From the IMG/VR virus record IMGVR_UViG_3300024262_000097, positions 1-39,227 of that record: a stretch of 39,227 bases of DNA, one strand, 5' to 3'. The stretch comes from a virus. Shown one piece after another: positions 6,901-14,547 of the stretch (position 1 is its first letter; each line of letters begins with the position of its first letter). Both the position numbers and the translations under genes were made by a program. The notes under the pieces were generated by a model. That model was not told the DNA's origin, searched no databases, and saw only the letters and a list, made by a program, of their open reading frames with translations.

Positions 6901-7075
6901 TTTGACTGGCGTGGAGCATGGTTTGGGTGAGGAGATTGATTCTTGTGTGTGTTGTAGGTGTGGGGATTTTGGATTGTGTTTTGATAATGATGATGGATTC
7001 TGGTTTTGTGGAGGTTGCTTCTGGTATGTTGAAGTGTTCGAGGGGTACAAACACCGCCCCAAGCCGTGGATGTAG
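6890..7075 (+). CDS. Zinc-ribbon protein, 61 residues
   Basis: The start is GTG 6890, with a strong ribosome site (AAGGAAGGGGGA) inside the end of the nuclease gene. The protein has CCRCGDFGLCF, then FWFCGGCFWY, two Cys knuckles spaced like a zinc ribbon. It is short and aromatic, ending KPWM. It overlaps the nuclease stop, so it is co-translated. It could be a DNA- or protein-binding accessory of the replication module. No specific family is recognised. Confidence 0.65.
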   Translation: MENDLTGVEHGLGEEIDSCVCCRCGDFGLCFDNDDGFWFCGGCFWYVEVFEGYKHRPKPWM

Positions 7076-7084
7076 TGTTAGAAC

Positions 7085-7114
7085 GTAAAAACAGAGCTGT
7101 GAGGCTCTGTTTTG
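7085..7114. terminator. Bidirectional terminator between convergent operons
   Basis: A 7-bp stem, ACAGAGC (7091-7097) with GCTCTGT (7104-7110), is followed by TTT on the plus strand. AAAA at 7087-7090 gives a T-run on the minus strand. It sits exactly between the converging replication operon and the minus-strand small-gene cassette. Confidence 0.8.
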
Positions 7115-7144
7115 TGTTATGGGTTGGGTTGCGTGGAGTATGAT

Positions 7145-7405
7145 TTAGTCCATGCCGCAGAAAGTGTGCGGTTTTAGTTTGTGCTTTGTCATTAGGGCAG
7201 TTATGTTGCCGAAAAGAATATCATCTTTGAGCGTTTCAGTGGTTGCAAGGTGTTTTATGAAGTCAACTATTTTGTGTATGCCCCGGGTGTTACGTGTAAA
7301 GCCTTGAAAGTCATTATATTTGTCTTTGAGATCATACCATTGGATATAGGGTTTTTGTGTATCATGGAAGACAACGCGCACGGAGTCATTTTGGAAGATG
7401 GTCAT
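7145..7405 (-). CDS. Hypothetical 86-residue protein, last gene of the small-gene cassette
   Basis: The protein MTIFQNDSVRVVFHDTQKPY... is mixed alpha/beta. It has Lys-rich helices (VDFIKHLATTETLKDDILF) and ends TFCGMD. The ATG at 7405 has no Shine-Dalgarno site. It is preceded by the recurring leader AACCGCTAAAACCG also found before the 75-residue gene. No family is recognised. Its placement in a switch region suggests a host-interaction or early role. Confidence 0.65.
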   Translation of the reverse strand: MTIFQNDSVRVVFHDTQKPYIQWYDLKDKYNDFQGFTRNTRGIHKIVDFIKHLATTETLKDDILFGNITALMTKHKLKPHTFCGMD

Positions 7406-7489
7406 ATTTGATTCGGTTTTAGCGGTTAAGCCCGCAAGCGGTGAAAAACTAACGGCGCAGGGGTCGCTAGTTTTCGCACGTTTGAGGGG

Positions 7490-7717
7490 TTAGAATGAGC
7501 CCTTAACGGTGTTATCTTCGACGTTGAGCCATTGACCGTCAACGTAGTATTCAATGGTTACGGCGTTGTCCTCGGTCGCTCCGTCTTCGGTTGTCATACG
7601 TGAGAGCCAGAGGCGAAACTGAGGGGTTTCAAGTTTGAGATCGTCTGCTTGACCTTGTGCAAGCGTTGGGAGTTGAGAGAGTAGAGCTTTTAGTGCTTCG
7701 TGGGTTGCGTTTGTCAT
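7490..7717 (-). CDS. Hypothetical 75-residue protein
   Basis: The N-terminal half is helical (MTNATHEALKALLSQLPTL). The C-terminal half is beta-rich (AVTIEYYVDGQWLNVEDN). The ATG at 7717 has no ribosome site. Its leader contains CTTAACCGCTAAAACCG, shared almost exactly with the leader of the 86-residue gene. A hairpin with AAAACTA/TAGTTTT arms lies between the two genes. No family is recognised. Confidence 0.65.
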   Translation of the reverse strand: MTNATHEALKALLSQLPTLAQGQADDLKLETPQFRLWLSRMTTEDGATEDNAVTIEYYVDGQWLNVEDNTVKGSF

Positions 7718-7755
7718 AAAATTGATACGGTTTTAGCGGTTAAGTCCGCTATATT

Positions 7756-7784
7756 CCAGGCGCAAATGGTTGACTTGCGCCTGG
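7756..7784. promoter_or_regulatory. Perfect 10-bp hairpin between small genes
   Basis: CCAGGCGCAA (7756-7765) and TTGCGCCTGG (7775-7784) pair perfectly around a 9-base loop. No T-run follows in either direction, so it is more likely an RNA-processing, stabilising or protein-binding element than a terminator. Comparable hairpins lie at 8271-8300 and around 7444-7476, one per intergenic gap of this cassette. Confidence 0.7.
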
Positions 7785-7795
7785 TGTATAGTTGA

Positions 7796-7966
7796 CTATG
7801 CTTTAGCAAAATTGCACTTTACTTGTGAATCGTCTAACCCGTGACGCTTAAGCATTGATGCTTTAGCTTGCCTACACGTTGGATAAGCATTGGTTGAACA
7901 CTCATAAGCATAAAACCCTTTTAAGTTTTTAAGATAGATATCTATCTTTTTATAGTTGCGGTTCAT
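7796..7966 (-). CDS. Small basic protein, 56 residues
   Basis: A short gene from ATG 7966 to TAG 7796. The protein MNRNYKKIDIYLKNLKGFYA... is basic, with two Cys (ECSTNAYPTCRQAK) and a C-terminal SQVKCNFAKA. It follows the 79-residue gene by a spacer made entirely of the repeated TTGACTA leader. No family is recognised. Position, spacing and sensible composition favour a real gene. Confidence 0.55.
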   Translation of the reverse strand: MNRNYKKIDIYLKNLKGFYAYECSTNAYPTCRQAKASMLKRHGLDDSQVKCNFAKA

Positions 7967-7989
7967 ATAGTTGACTAGTCTTTGACTAT

Positions 7990-8229
7990 TTAGTTAGTTG
8001 TAATCCAGTTCCAGCACTTAACAAAGCCTTTTTGAGTCAAGCGATCCAGCATGCCTTGTGCAAGGTATGATGAACCGTAGTGTTCAAGCGCATTAAATGC
8101 TTTGAAATCACCAGTTGATACAACGTGCTTGTTATGGTTCCAGTAGTTCATCACAAGCGATCGGAAGTGCTCCGTGTCATTTTTCATTGTTTGAAAAGAT
8201 ACGGAGTTTATGATTTCTGAGTATTTCAT
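7990..8229 (-). CDS. Hypothetical 79-residue protein
   Basis: The protein is MKYSEIINSVSFQTMKND... with 'HFRSLVMNYWNHNKHVV', 'HYGSSYLAQGMLDRLTQKGF' and 'CWNWITTN'. The arrangement of a helix, a Gly-containing turn and a basic helix could be a small winged-helix, but this is not established. The ATG at 8229 is preceded by the cassette's CTATAACCGTATCAA leader rather than a ribosome site. It is one of five to seven small genes transcribed leftward from the promoter near 8900. Confidence 0.65.
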   Translation of the reverse strand: MKYSEIINSVSFQTMKNDTEHFRSLVMNYWNHNKHVVSTGDFKAFNALEHYGSSYLAQGMLDRLTQKGFVKCWNWITTN

Positions 8230-8398
8230 AAGTTTGATACGGTTATAGCTTTGTTATAGTTCGCTATATTGCGCGCGCTATGGTTTAGAATAACGCGCGT
8301 GGTATAGTTGACTAGTCTTTGACTATTTAGAGTTACTTTTTATCGCTTGTTTATGGGGTAAAAATGATTCCATTGACTATTCTTTGACTATTCTTTAG

Positions 8399-8758
8399 CT
8401 ATTTAGCTAGTAGCATTTTGCTAGGATTTGTCGGATGTTGTTTTAGCTTAACTCCACGGCGTGCAAGTTCGTAGCACTCATCGTCCCAATTCTTCTTATT
8501 GTTTCCACGTTGTAGAACTTGTGAGTTTGACAAGTGAGAAAAACGGGCCTTTGATTCTCTGTCTAGTTCTGTTTCAACAATTGAGTTGTGGTCTAGTGTT
8601 AAGTCTAGCCTTAATTGGCGCAAGTTGTCCGTGGTCCATTCTTTGAGTTCTTCTTCCCATTCTTCTTTTTTCCATGATGTACTTGTATATTCCACTTCTT
8701 TTTTCCCGTTGTTGAGTTGTGGGTGGTAAAGTGTGAAAAATAGTTTTTTTGTATACAT
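8399..8758 (-). CDS. Hypothetical charged 119-residue protein
   Basis: The protein MYTKKLFFTLYHPQLNNG... is highly charged (KKEEWEEELKEW, LDRESKARF) and helical, with a basic C-terminus (RRGVKLKQHPTNPSKMLLAK). It is the largest gene of the leftward cassette and the first robust one after the promoter at 8888-8915. No membrane segments or catalytic motifs are seen. No family is recognised. Confidence 0.7.
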   Translation of the reverse strand: MYTKKLFFTLYHPQLNNGKKEVEYTSTSWKKEEWEEELKEWTTDNLRQLRLDLTLDHNSIVETELDRESKARFSHLSNSQVLQRGNNKKNWDDECYELARRGVKLKQHPTNPSKMLLAK

Positions 8759-8763
8759 AGTGT

Positions 8764-8829
8764 TTACGCTATAGGCTGGAAGCCGGTTAATAGTAGAGCA
8801 ATGATTATGATTGTTAAGTAGTAGTGCAT
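8764..8829 (-). CDS. Putative 21-residue membrane micropeptide
   Basis: A short frame from ATG 8829 to TAA 8764, product MHYYLTIIIIALLLTGFQPI plus Ala, which is almost wholly hydrophobic. It lies in the leader between the leftward promoter and the 119-residue gene. It could be a membrane microprotein or a leader peptide. The short length makes chance possible, but similar tiny membrane peptides occur elsewhere in the genome. Confidence 0.4.
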   Translation of the reverse strand: MHYYLTIIIIALLLTGFQPIA

Positions 8830-8887
8830 ATTGGTTGTTTATGGTATATTTATGTAGTAAAGAGCGGTTGTTTGTTTGATGGTGGTA

Positions 8888-8915
8888 TTATTACATAATT
8901 ACATAAATATGTCAA
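8888..8915 (-). promoter_or_regulatory. Leftward promoter overlapping a palindromic operator
   Basis: On the minus strand TTGACA (8915-8910) precedes TAATAA (8893-8888) by 16 bases. The spacer is occupied by ACATAATTACATAAATATGT (8893-8912), a near-perfect palindrome with 9-bp arms. The same palindrome, perfect there, lies at 31421-31440 upstream of the ribbon-helix-helix gene. A dimeric repressor bound here would block the leftward small-gene promoter. Confidence 0.7.
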
Positions 8916-9487
8916 TAGGAGGTGTGGACAAGTTATCATATAGTGATAAAAAGAAGCGTAAACATGGGAAAAGCGAGCCTATTGTTTTAGATGGTGATAA
9001 AATGCTTGAGAACGTAGCAAAAGCAAGAGAACGGAGTGCGAACGGAAAAAAAGGAGCAGAAAAAAGAAAGAACAACCCAAAGGTGACACCAAAGCAGAAG
9101 CGCGTAGCAAAATTAATGATTGAGAACGCGGCATCCGAGAAACCCAAGAACAAAGCAGAATTGTTAAGACAAGCCGGTTATTCTGAAACTTATGCCGCAA
9201 GTCATACCGGGCGCGTAATGGCGAGCCCGGGAGTCAAAAAGGCCTTAGCGGAGTATGGTTTTAAGGTGGAGCAGGTTAATGAAGTTATAGAACGTGCGTT
9301 AAATGCAAAGGATTCTAGCTGGTTCAAAGGAGAACGTATAGAATCGGACGCGCCAGACCATAAAGTACAATTGGCGGCTATATCAACGCTCGGAGACTTT
9401 ACGGGACTTAAGAAATACCAGGTGGAGCAAAAGTCAATCAATGTAAACATTGACGGGAGTGAGCTTGCGGACTTGCTTGATTTGTAA
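8909..9487 (+). CDS. terS: Terminase small subunit
   Basis: The protein is about 192 residues. It contains a basic N-terminus (SDKKKRKHGKS), then TPKQKRVAKLMIENAA and KAELLRQAGYSETYAASHTGRV with GVKKALAEYG, the helix-turn-helix pattern of phage small terminases. The C-terminus carries a predicted oligomerisation and LTE-binding segment. It recognises the packaging site and hands DNA to the large subunit. Start choice is uncertain: ATG 8909 lies in the operator, and in-frame ATG 8879 lies further upstream. It is the first gene of the rightward late operon. Confidence 0.85.
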   Translation: MSIGGVDKLSYSDKKKRKHGKSEPIVLDGDKMLENVAKARERSANGKKGAEKRKNNPKVTPKQKRVAKLMIENAASEKPKNKAELLRQAGYSETYAASHTGRVMASPGVKKALAEYGFKVEQVNEVIERALNAKDSSWFKGERIESDAPDHKVQLAAISTLGDFTGLKKYQVEQKSINVNIDGSELADLLDL

Positions 9488-9490
9488 TAA

Positions 9491-9515
9491 AAGCCCATAA
9501 ATAAAGGGCTTTTTT
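9491..9515 (+). terminator. Terminator after the small terminase gene
   Basis: AAGCCC (9491-9496) and GGGCTT (9506-9511) form a short stem followed by six T. It would partly stop transcription between the two terminase genes, so the large subunit may have its own promoter or depend on read-through. Confidence 0.7.
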
Positions 9516-9528
9516 ACTGTATCAAGTT

Positions 9529-9714
9529 ATGCGTCGCCTAACATATATTGTACGACACTTAAAACATGGGGATTATCACACGCGCGCAAGGAAAAAAGAA
9601 AAGAAAAAGGAAACAAAAAGGAAAAGGAAACAAGCGAACAAGCAGAAGAAAAAAGGAACGCGCAAGGCAAGGAGTGAAGGAGGGGCACGCCCCCCCAGGC
9701 CCCCAGTAAAATAA
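9529..9714 (+). CDS. Doubtful 61-residue Lys/Arg-rich ORF over a polypurine tract
   Basis: An open frame from ATG 9529 to TAA 9714 would encode an extremely basic peptide (KKEKKKETKRKRKQANKQKK in the centre). The composition follows from a purine-only stretch of about 100 bases (9588-9682), so the frame may be incidental. If real, it could be a DNA-binding or nucleoid-like protein. If not, the tract between the terminase genes may be the packaging signal or an origin element. No ribosome site is seen. Confidence 0.3.
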   Translation: MRRLTYIVRHLKHGDYHTRARKKEKKKETKRKRKQANKQKKKGTRKARSEGGARPPRPPVK

Positions 9715-9809
9715 AATATACCCTCACTTAATTTTCTAAACTTTTTTTCAAAAACCACTTTGGGACTAACATCCCCTCAGACCTCTTAAATGCCCCTCTA
9801 ACGCGTTTT

Positions 9810-11369
9810 ATGCTCCCACAGCCCTTCGTACTCACACAAGCACAAAAGGATAAACTCAAGGCCAAATTGACCTCTGGGGAGTTATCGCAGGATGACCCTG
9901 CCGTACGTGTATTAGCTGCTAAATTGGTAGCCCATGATCCCCTAGAGTTTGCACGTAAGTTCCTCTCCCACCACATGAAGGATCAAGGGACACAAGAATT
10001 GGTACCAAGCCCAGCATTCCACAGTGAACTTATCCACATGGCGTTTACCCACCCCAAGGTGGCGATTGCGGCCCCACGAAACCATGCCAAATCAACTGTG
10101 ATGAACTTCTTCGTACCAATGTTCAACGCGCTTTACGGACTTAAGAAGAATATCGTGATTATCTCTGCTAACGAGGATTTGGCGAAGAAGTTTCTTAAAA
10201 GGATTAGGAACGAGCTGGAGTTTAATAGCAAAATTAAACTTGCCTTTGGTGAGCAGAAAACACAGAAGTGGAGTGAAACAGAGATTCAATTGCCTAATGG
10301 TACGAGTATGTCGGCTAAGGGTAGGGGGGCGCATATTCGTGGTGTTATTGATGGAAGTACACGGCCGGACCTGATTATCCTGGATGATATTGAGGATGAT
10401 GAATTGGTGAGAAGTCAGTTAAGACGTTTAGATCTTGAGGATTGGTTTAACTCTAGCGTGATGCAGACACTGGACTCATCCACTGGTCAGGTGATTTTCA
10501 TTGGTACGGTTTTGCATGAAGACAGCCTTCTTAATCGACTGCTAGACAAGAAGCTCTACCCTGATTTTCACCAGAAGAGATTTAGTGCGGTGATTGACGA
10601 TGATGAGAAGACTACGCTTTGGCCTGAGAAGTGGCCGTATGAGAAGCTGATGGCGATTAAGACTGCGATGATTGCCAGAGATAAGCTGGCGAGTTTCTAC
10701 ATGGAGTATCTCAATGATCCTATTCCACAGGAGAGTGCCACGTTCAAGCCAGAGTTCTTTCAATACTTTGATGACTTGCCTCCGAGGAATGAACTTTTAA
10801 CGGAAGTGTTCATTGACCTTGGTGGTGGAAGTACGAAGAAGACAGCCGACCCTACCGCAATGGTGGTTCTCTGCTTAGATAAGCACAATACGCTCTTTAT
10901 AAATGACTATATTAATGGTAAAATGGGGGTAGACACTAAGAAGATTGCGGATGCAATGTTTGAACTCTATGGCAAGTACAAGCCTAGTAAGTTCACCATC
11001 GAGAAAACGGTGGCGACGAACATGATTATGCAATCTCTTAACGCGGAGATGATTAGGCGTGGGGTGCACCTCAACCTTGAGTACGTGAGTCCAACACGAG
11101 GATCATCAGATAGGCGTGGCCTCATGTCAGATGGTAAGTTCCAGCGTATTGCGGCGATGCAGTCTGCGTTCAAACTTGGCGTGATTAAGATGCGGCCATG
11201 GATGACGGAGCTTAAAGAACAACTACAAGCTTTCCCAAGGGCGACACATGATGATCTGACTGATGCCCTTGCCTATGGCTACCTATACATGAAACGGAGG
11301 ATTGATGACATGGAGGATGAAGATGATGAACTAACCTACGAACCCTTATACCCAGAACTGGGATTATAA
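9810..11369 (+). CDS. terL: Terminase large subunit (ATPase and nuclease)
   Basis: A 519-residue packaging motor. Walker A-like APRNHAKST is near residues 88-96 and Walker B DLIILDDIEDD near 188-198. The RNase H-like nuclease residues are FIDLGGG near 333, the Asp of DPTAM, and THDDLTDALAYGY near 475. The length and domain order are complete. It cuts concatemers and drives DNA into the prohead through the portal encoded next. The start ATG 9810 lacks a ribosome site, as is usual for this operon. Confidence 0.96.
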   Translation: MLPQPFVLTQAQKDKLKAKLTSGELSQDDPAVRVLAAKLVAHDPLEFARKFLSHHMKDQGTQELVPSPAFHSELIHMAFTHPKVAIAAPRNHAKSTVMNFFVPMFNALYGLKKNIVIISANEDLAKKFLKRIRNELEFNSKIKLAFGEQKTQKWSETEIQLPNGTSMSAKGRGAHIRGVIDGSTRPDLIILDDIEDDELVRSQLRRLDLEDWFNSSVMQTLDSSTGQVIFIGTVLHEDSLLNRLLDKKLYPDFHQKRFSAVIDDDEKTTLWPEKWPYEKLMAIKTAMIARDKLASFYMEYLNDPIPQESATFKPEFFQYFDDLPPRNELLTEVFIDLGGGSTKKTADPTAMVVLCLDKHNTLFINDYINGKMGVDTKKIADAMFELYGKYKPSKFTIEKTVATNMIMQSLNAEMIRRGVHLNLEYVSPTRGSSDRRGLMSDGKFQRIAAMQSAFKLGVIKMRPWMTELKEQLQAFPRATHDDLTDALAYGYLYMKRRIDDMEDEDDELTYEPLYPELGL

Positions 11370-11378
11370 ATACAACCT

Positions 11379-13337
11379 ATGGCCCTAAGCAGCAAAAAGC
11401 GTGAGGAGCTCGTATTGCAGTGTATTACTGAATACGATCACGCGCTGAAGTATAGGCAGAAGCGTGAGACCATGTGGTCGCAGGTGGATGATCTTTACTT
11501 TGGTAAAAAGAAAACTAGCCTCGTCACGAGAGCTAATATCCATATTCCGAAAGTGTACGGAACAGTGGAAACATTTGTATCTAAAATTGATGACCCGCCG
11601 TACATTTATTTTGAGGCGATGGAGGAAGGTGATCGGCCTAAAGCTCCTAAGCTTAACGCGCTCCTAGAACATTTCAGGACCAACAACGACTGGGATTTGA
11701 AGGATGTGCTTGCCAAGAAGCAGGCGGCTCTTTATGGGCGCACACAATATAAGAAGTACTCAACTAGTGAGAATGGCTTTACAGATTATCTGGATGTTAT
11801 TGACGTGCTGGACTTCCTTATCGACCCAATGGCTGGTGGTGTTACGCCGATTGAGAGTGCGATGTATTTGGGGCAGGACAATATCATCCGTTCTAAGTAC
11901 GAACTCAAGGACGATGTATACGACTCAGCAGCAGTTAAGCGATTGTCAAGGAAGCTCTCAAGCGATTCAGATGCTGACTCATCTCGATCTCCACATCAAG
12001 CACGACGAAGTTCACTGAACCTCTCACAAGCAGTACTCACGAGTCAGGATTCAGTACGGCTCACAGAGTGGTACACACACTACGAAGGACAAAAGTATTA
12101 CGTGCTCTTCTCAAGAGATTACTCAGAGGCTGTGCGTGTAGAGATTCTTGAAGATATCATTGGTGCTGATGAGTTCCCGTTTGCGACTTGGGCACTCTTC
12201 CCAACACTATCTGAATACTGGACTCCTGGTGTTGGTGAGCTCGTGATGGAAACAAACAAAGTTCAGAACATCATCGTCTCACAGATCTTGGACAACAATG
12301 CGTACCGCAACTACGGAATGAAAGCGTACGATGCAACGAAGGTACCAAAGAAATCACAGCTTGTTCCGCGACCTGGTGGAACGATTGCGGTGAATGGAAA
12401 TCCAAACGAGATCATTAAAGACCTCACCTTCCCTGATCTATCAAACGCACTAGCTACGTATCGAATGCTTGATGGTATCTCTGGTACCGAGGTGGGTGTT
12501 ACGGATCAGGCCAAGGGTACGCCGAACACGAAGCGCATGAGTGCTACGGAGTTTGCTGGACTACTGGATCAGACTGCGGATCGACTCTTTACTGCGAACA
12601 AAACTTACGCTCATTGTCTAAGACGAATTGCATACTTGTTCCTACTGGGAGTTGAACAGAACTTGAAGAAGACGCAGCGTGTACGAATCCTTGGTGCGAG
12701 TGGGTACGACTGGAAGGAAATCTCTGCGAAGGATGCCAAGGGTAACTTCGACATCTTGATCTCATCTGGTACTACGCAGGAGCAGAACAAGAACATGGAG
12801 CGAGATCGTTTCCTTGAGTACATGAAGGGGGCACGAGCTAACGAGCGACTGAACCAGAAGTTCTTGGATGAGAAGGAAGCACAGGTAATGGGATTTGAAC
12901 CAGGTGATGTGCAGAGGCTACTTAACCCAGAGATGGAAGGTGATTGGGAAATCTTGGCAGAGGCTGCGGCAGAGAATGAAGAGCTACTTAGCAAGGATGT
13001 TAAACCAAATAAAGGAGCGAGCTCTGGTCACGTGCAAAAGCATCTTGACTACATCATGGCGACTGATCTCCCAGATAAGATTCGAACAAGAATCCTTACA
13101 CACGCTCAGGAAGAAGTGGAGTACGTGCTAAAGAACATGGAGTTCAACGCAAATAAAATTATTACGCAAAGAACAAAAGTGCAGGCAGAGCAGGTACCAC
13201 AAGAGCCAGTACAGCAGCCACAGGCACAGATCATGGGACGACCACGGCAGACAGCACAATTCCCACCACCAACATCAATGCCTGAACAAGTACGTCAAGA
13301 AGCTATTATCAACGCTCCGGTTCCACCTACTGGTTAG
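11379..13337 (+). CDS. Portal protein
   Basis: The 652-residue protein directly follows the large terminase by 9 bases. Signs of a portal are a charged helical N-terminus (REELVLQCITEYDHALKYRQKRE), VLDFLIDPMAG, YTHYEGQKYYVLFSRDY, WTPGVGELVMETNKVQN and a long helical C-terminal barrel-like region ending in a Gln/Pro-rich tail. It forms the dodecameric DNA channel at one capsid vertex and the dock for the tail adaptor at 22067. The size fits podovirus portals. Confidence 0.88.
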   Translation: MALSSKKREELVLQCITEYDHALKYRQKRETMWSQVDDLYFGKKKTSLVTRANIHIPKVYGTVETFVSKIDDPPYIYFEAMEEGDRPKAPKLNALLEHFRTNNDWDLKDVLAKKQAALYGRTQYKKYSTSENGFTDYLDVIDVLDFLIDPMAGGVTPIESAMYLGQDNIIRSKYELKDDVYDSAAVKRLSRKLSSDSDADSSRSPHQARRSSLNLSQAVLTSQDSVRLTEWYTHYEGQKYYVLFSRDYSEAVRVEILEDIIGADEFPFATWALFPTLSEYWTPGVGELVMETNKVQNIIVSQILDNNAYRNYGMKAYDATKVPKKSQLVPRPGGTIAVNGNPNEIIKDLTFPDLSNALATYRMLDGISGTEVGVTDQAKGTPNTKRMSATEFAGLLDQTADRLFTANKTYAHCLRRIAYLFLLGVEQNLKKTQRVRILGASGYDWKEISAKDAKGNFDILISSGTTQEQNKNMERDRFLEYMKGARANERLNQKFLDEKEAQVMGFEPGDVQRLLNPEMEGDWEILAEAAAENEELLSKDVKPNKGASSGHVQKHLDYIMATDLPDKIRTRILTHAQEEVEYVLKNMEFNANKIITQRTKVQAEQVPQEPVQQPQAQIMGRPRQTAQFPPPTSMPEQVRQEAIINAPVPPTG

Positions 13338-13351
13338 TAAAAACATAAACT

Positions 13352-13663
13352 ATGTCATTACGAGATAAGATCAAGTCAGCAATGCAAACACTTAATCCAT
13401 ACGATGGGTCCGTGCAGATGGCTGAGGAGTGGGAGCGAGTGATTGCAGATGAAGAGCAGATGCGAGTGCTGTTAAACAACGAAGCATTCAAAGGATTGAT
13501 TGACCAAATGGCGGCAGAGTTTAAGGCGAGACTGGAAGACGTAATTGCAGAAGATCATGAACTGGTAGCAATGAAGAAGATGTTCGATAGAACACTTGGT
13601 CTCACCGGTGCTAAAAAAGAAATCAACAAGATTGTTGATACGCTCATCGAGCGACAAGATTAG
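13352..13663 (+). CDS. Hypothetical head-module protein, 103 residues
   Basis: A helical acidic protein (MSLRDKIKSAMQTLNPY ... FKARLEDVIAEDHELVAMKKM) between portal and scaffold. The spacing is 14 bases from the portal stop. Such small helical proteins in this position are common in podoviruses and often assist head assembly, but no family is recognised. A 110-base gap with a 7-bp GAAGGAA/TTCCTTC hairpin follows. Confidence 0.7.
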   Translation: MSLRDKIKSAMQTLNPYDGSVQMAEEWERVIADEEQMRVLLNNEAFKGLIDQMAAEFKARLEDVIAEDHELVAMKKMFDRTLGLTGAKKEINKIVDTLIERQD

Positions 13664-13773
13664 AGGGTGCACTTGGCTGAGAAGGAACTGACATACTTCC
13701 TTCCCAGCACGGACTCACTGTCCAATCTAAATAGACATAACACGCAGTCGAGCCTGCGATATCAAACGAATCT

Positions 13774-14505
13774 ATGTCTGAACAAACACTCGGCGACACT
13801 ATGGAGAATGAGACTCCTACCGCTTCGCCAACGGAAGATCAAACACTCGTTAACTCATCAGCCGACTCAAGTGTAGGAGATACTACACCTGGTGAACTAG
13901 ACGAAGGGTCCGATCATATGATCCCGAAGCATCGCTTCGACGAGGTAAACAATCAGCTCAAAGATCTGAAACGTGAACTCGGAGAATCGAAGCAATCGAG
14001 TCAGAAGACGGAACAAACCATCGACGCATTGCGAAACGCCCTTGATGGGGGTTCAAATGCACAAGTCGATGACGCTGTTAAGGAACTCATGACCAAGCAT
14101 AACCTCAAAGGTAATGACTTGACTCTTGTTGAGGACATCCTGGCAGCTGCTGAGAGAAAAGTTTCAACTAAGCTAGAAGCTCAGATGAAACCTCTCAAGG
14201 CTCAACAGGTCGTTGCACAATATGAAAAAGACCTGCGTACTCTTGAGTCAAAGTTCCCTGACGTATCTGATCTTACATCGGAGGAGAAGGAGGAGTTTAA
14301 GAAGATGGCATTTAGTAAAGAGTGGGGCAATGCACCGCTAGAAGGCGTGTGGAAGTCCTTCGCTTATGACCGTCCTCGTGGCAATGCCAAAACTTTAGAA
14401 TCTTCATCTGGTGGTCGTGCAAGAAGCATGAGCGGAGAGAAGGATGTTAAGGACATGACCCTCGACGAGTTTGAGGCTTACTCAAACTCACAAGCAGCCA
14501 ATTAG
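13774..14505 (+). CDS. Capsid scaffolding protein
   Basis: The 243-residue protein is hydrophilic and highly charged, with a Ser/Thr/Asp-rich N-terminus (TPTASPTEDQTLVNSS) and a long coiled-coil stretch (NNQLKDLKRELGESKQSSQK). It is predicted to be almost entirely helical. Its position immediately before the major capsid gene is the classic scaffold position. It would guide prohead assembly and then leave or be degraded. Confidence 0.82.
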   Translation: MSEQTLGDTMENETPTASPTEDQTLVNSSADSSVGDTTPGELDEGSDHMIPKHRFDEVNNQLKDLKRELGESKQSSQKTEQTIDALRNALDGGSNAQVDDAVKELMTKHNLKGNDLTLVEDILAAAERKVSTKLEAQMKPLKAQQVVAQYEKDLRTLESKFPDVSDLTSEEKEEFKKMAFSKEWGNAPLEGVWKSFAYDRPRGNAKTLESSSGGRARSMSGEKDVKDMTLDEFEAYSNSQAAN

Positions 14506-14547
14506 TATTGAGCTCGGCCAGTTGCTTATTAAAAATAATCAAGCATT

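Larger units (their letters stand above)
7787..8330. repeat. Dispersed TATAGTTGACTA leader repeats
   Basis: TATAGTTGACTA occurs at 7787-7798, 7966-7977 and 8303-8314. In the last two copies it is followed by GTCTTTGACTATTTAG, making 28-bp identical units at 7966-7993 and 8303-8330. A related double copy (TTGACTATTCTTTGACTATT) is at 8373-8392. On the transcribed minus strand these form the spacer between one gene's stop and the next gene's ATG, in place of ribosome sites. They may be translational operators or recombination substrates. Confidence 0.75.

Noticed and set aside
8323-8373. 16-codon minus-strand ORF in the leader-repeat region
   Set aside because: Too short to judge. Its ends coincide with the repeated leaders, so it may be incidental or a leader peptide.
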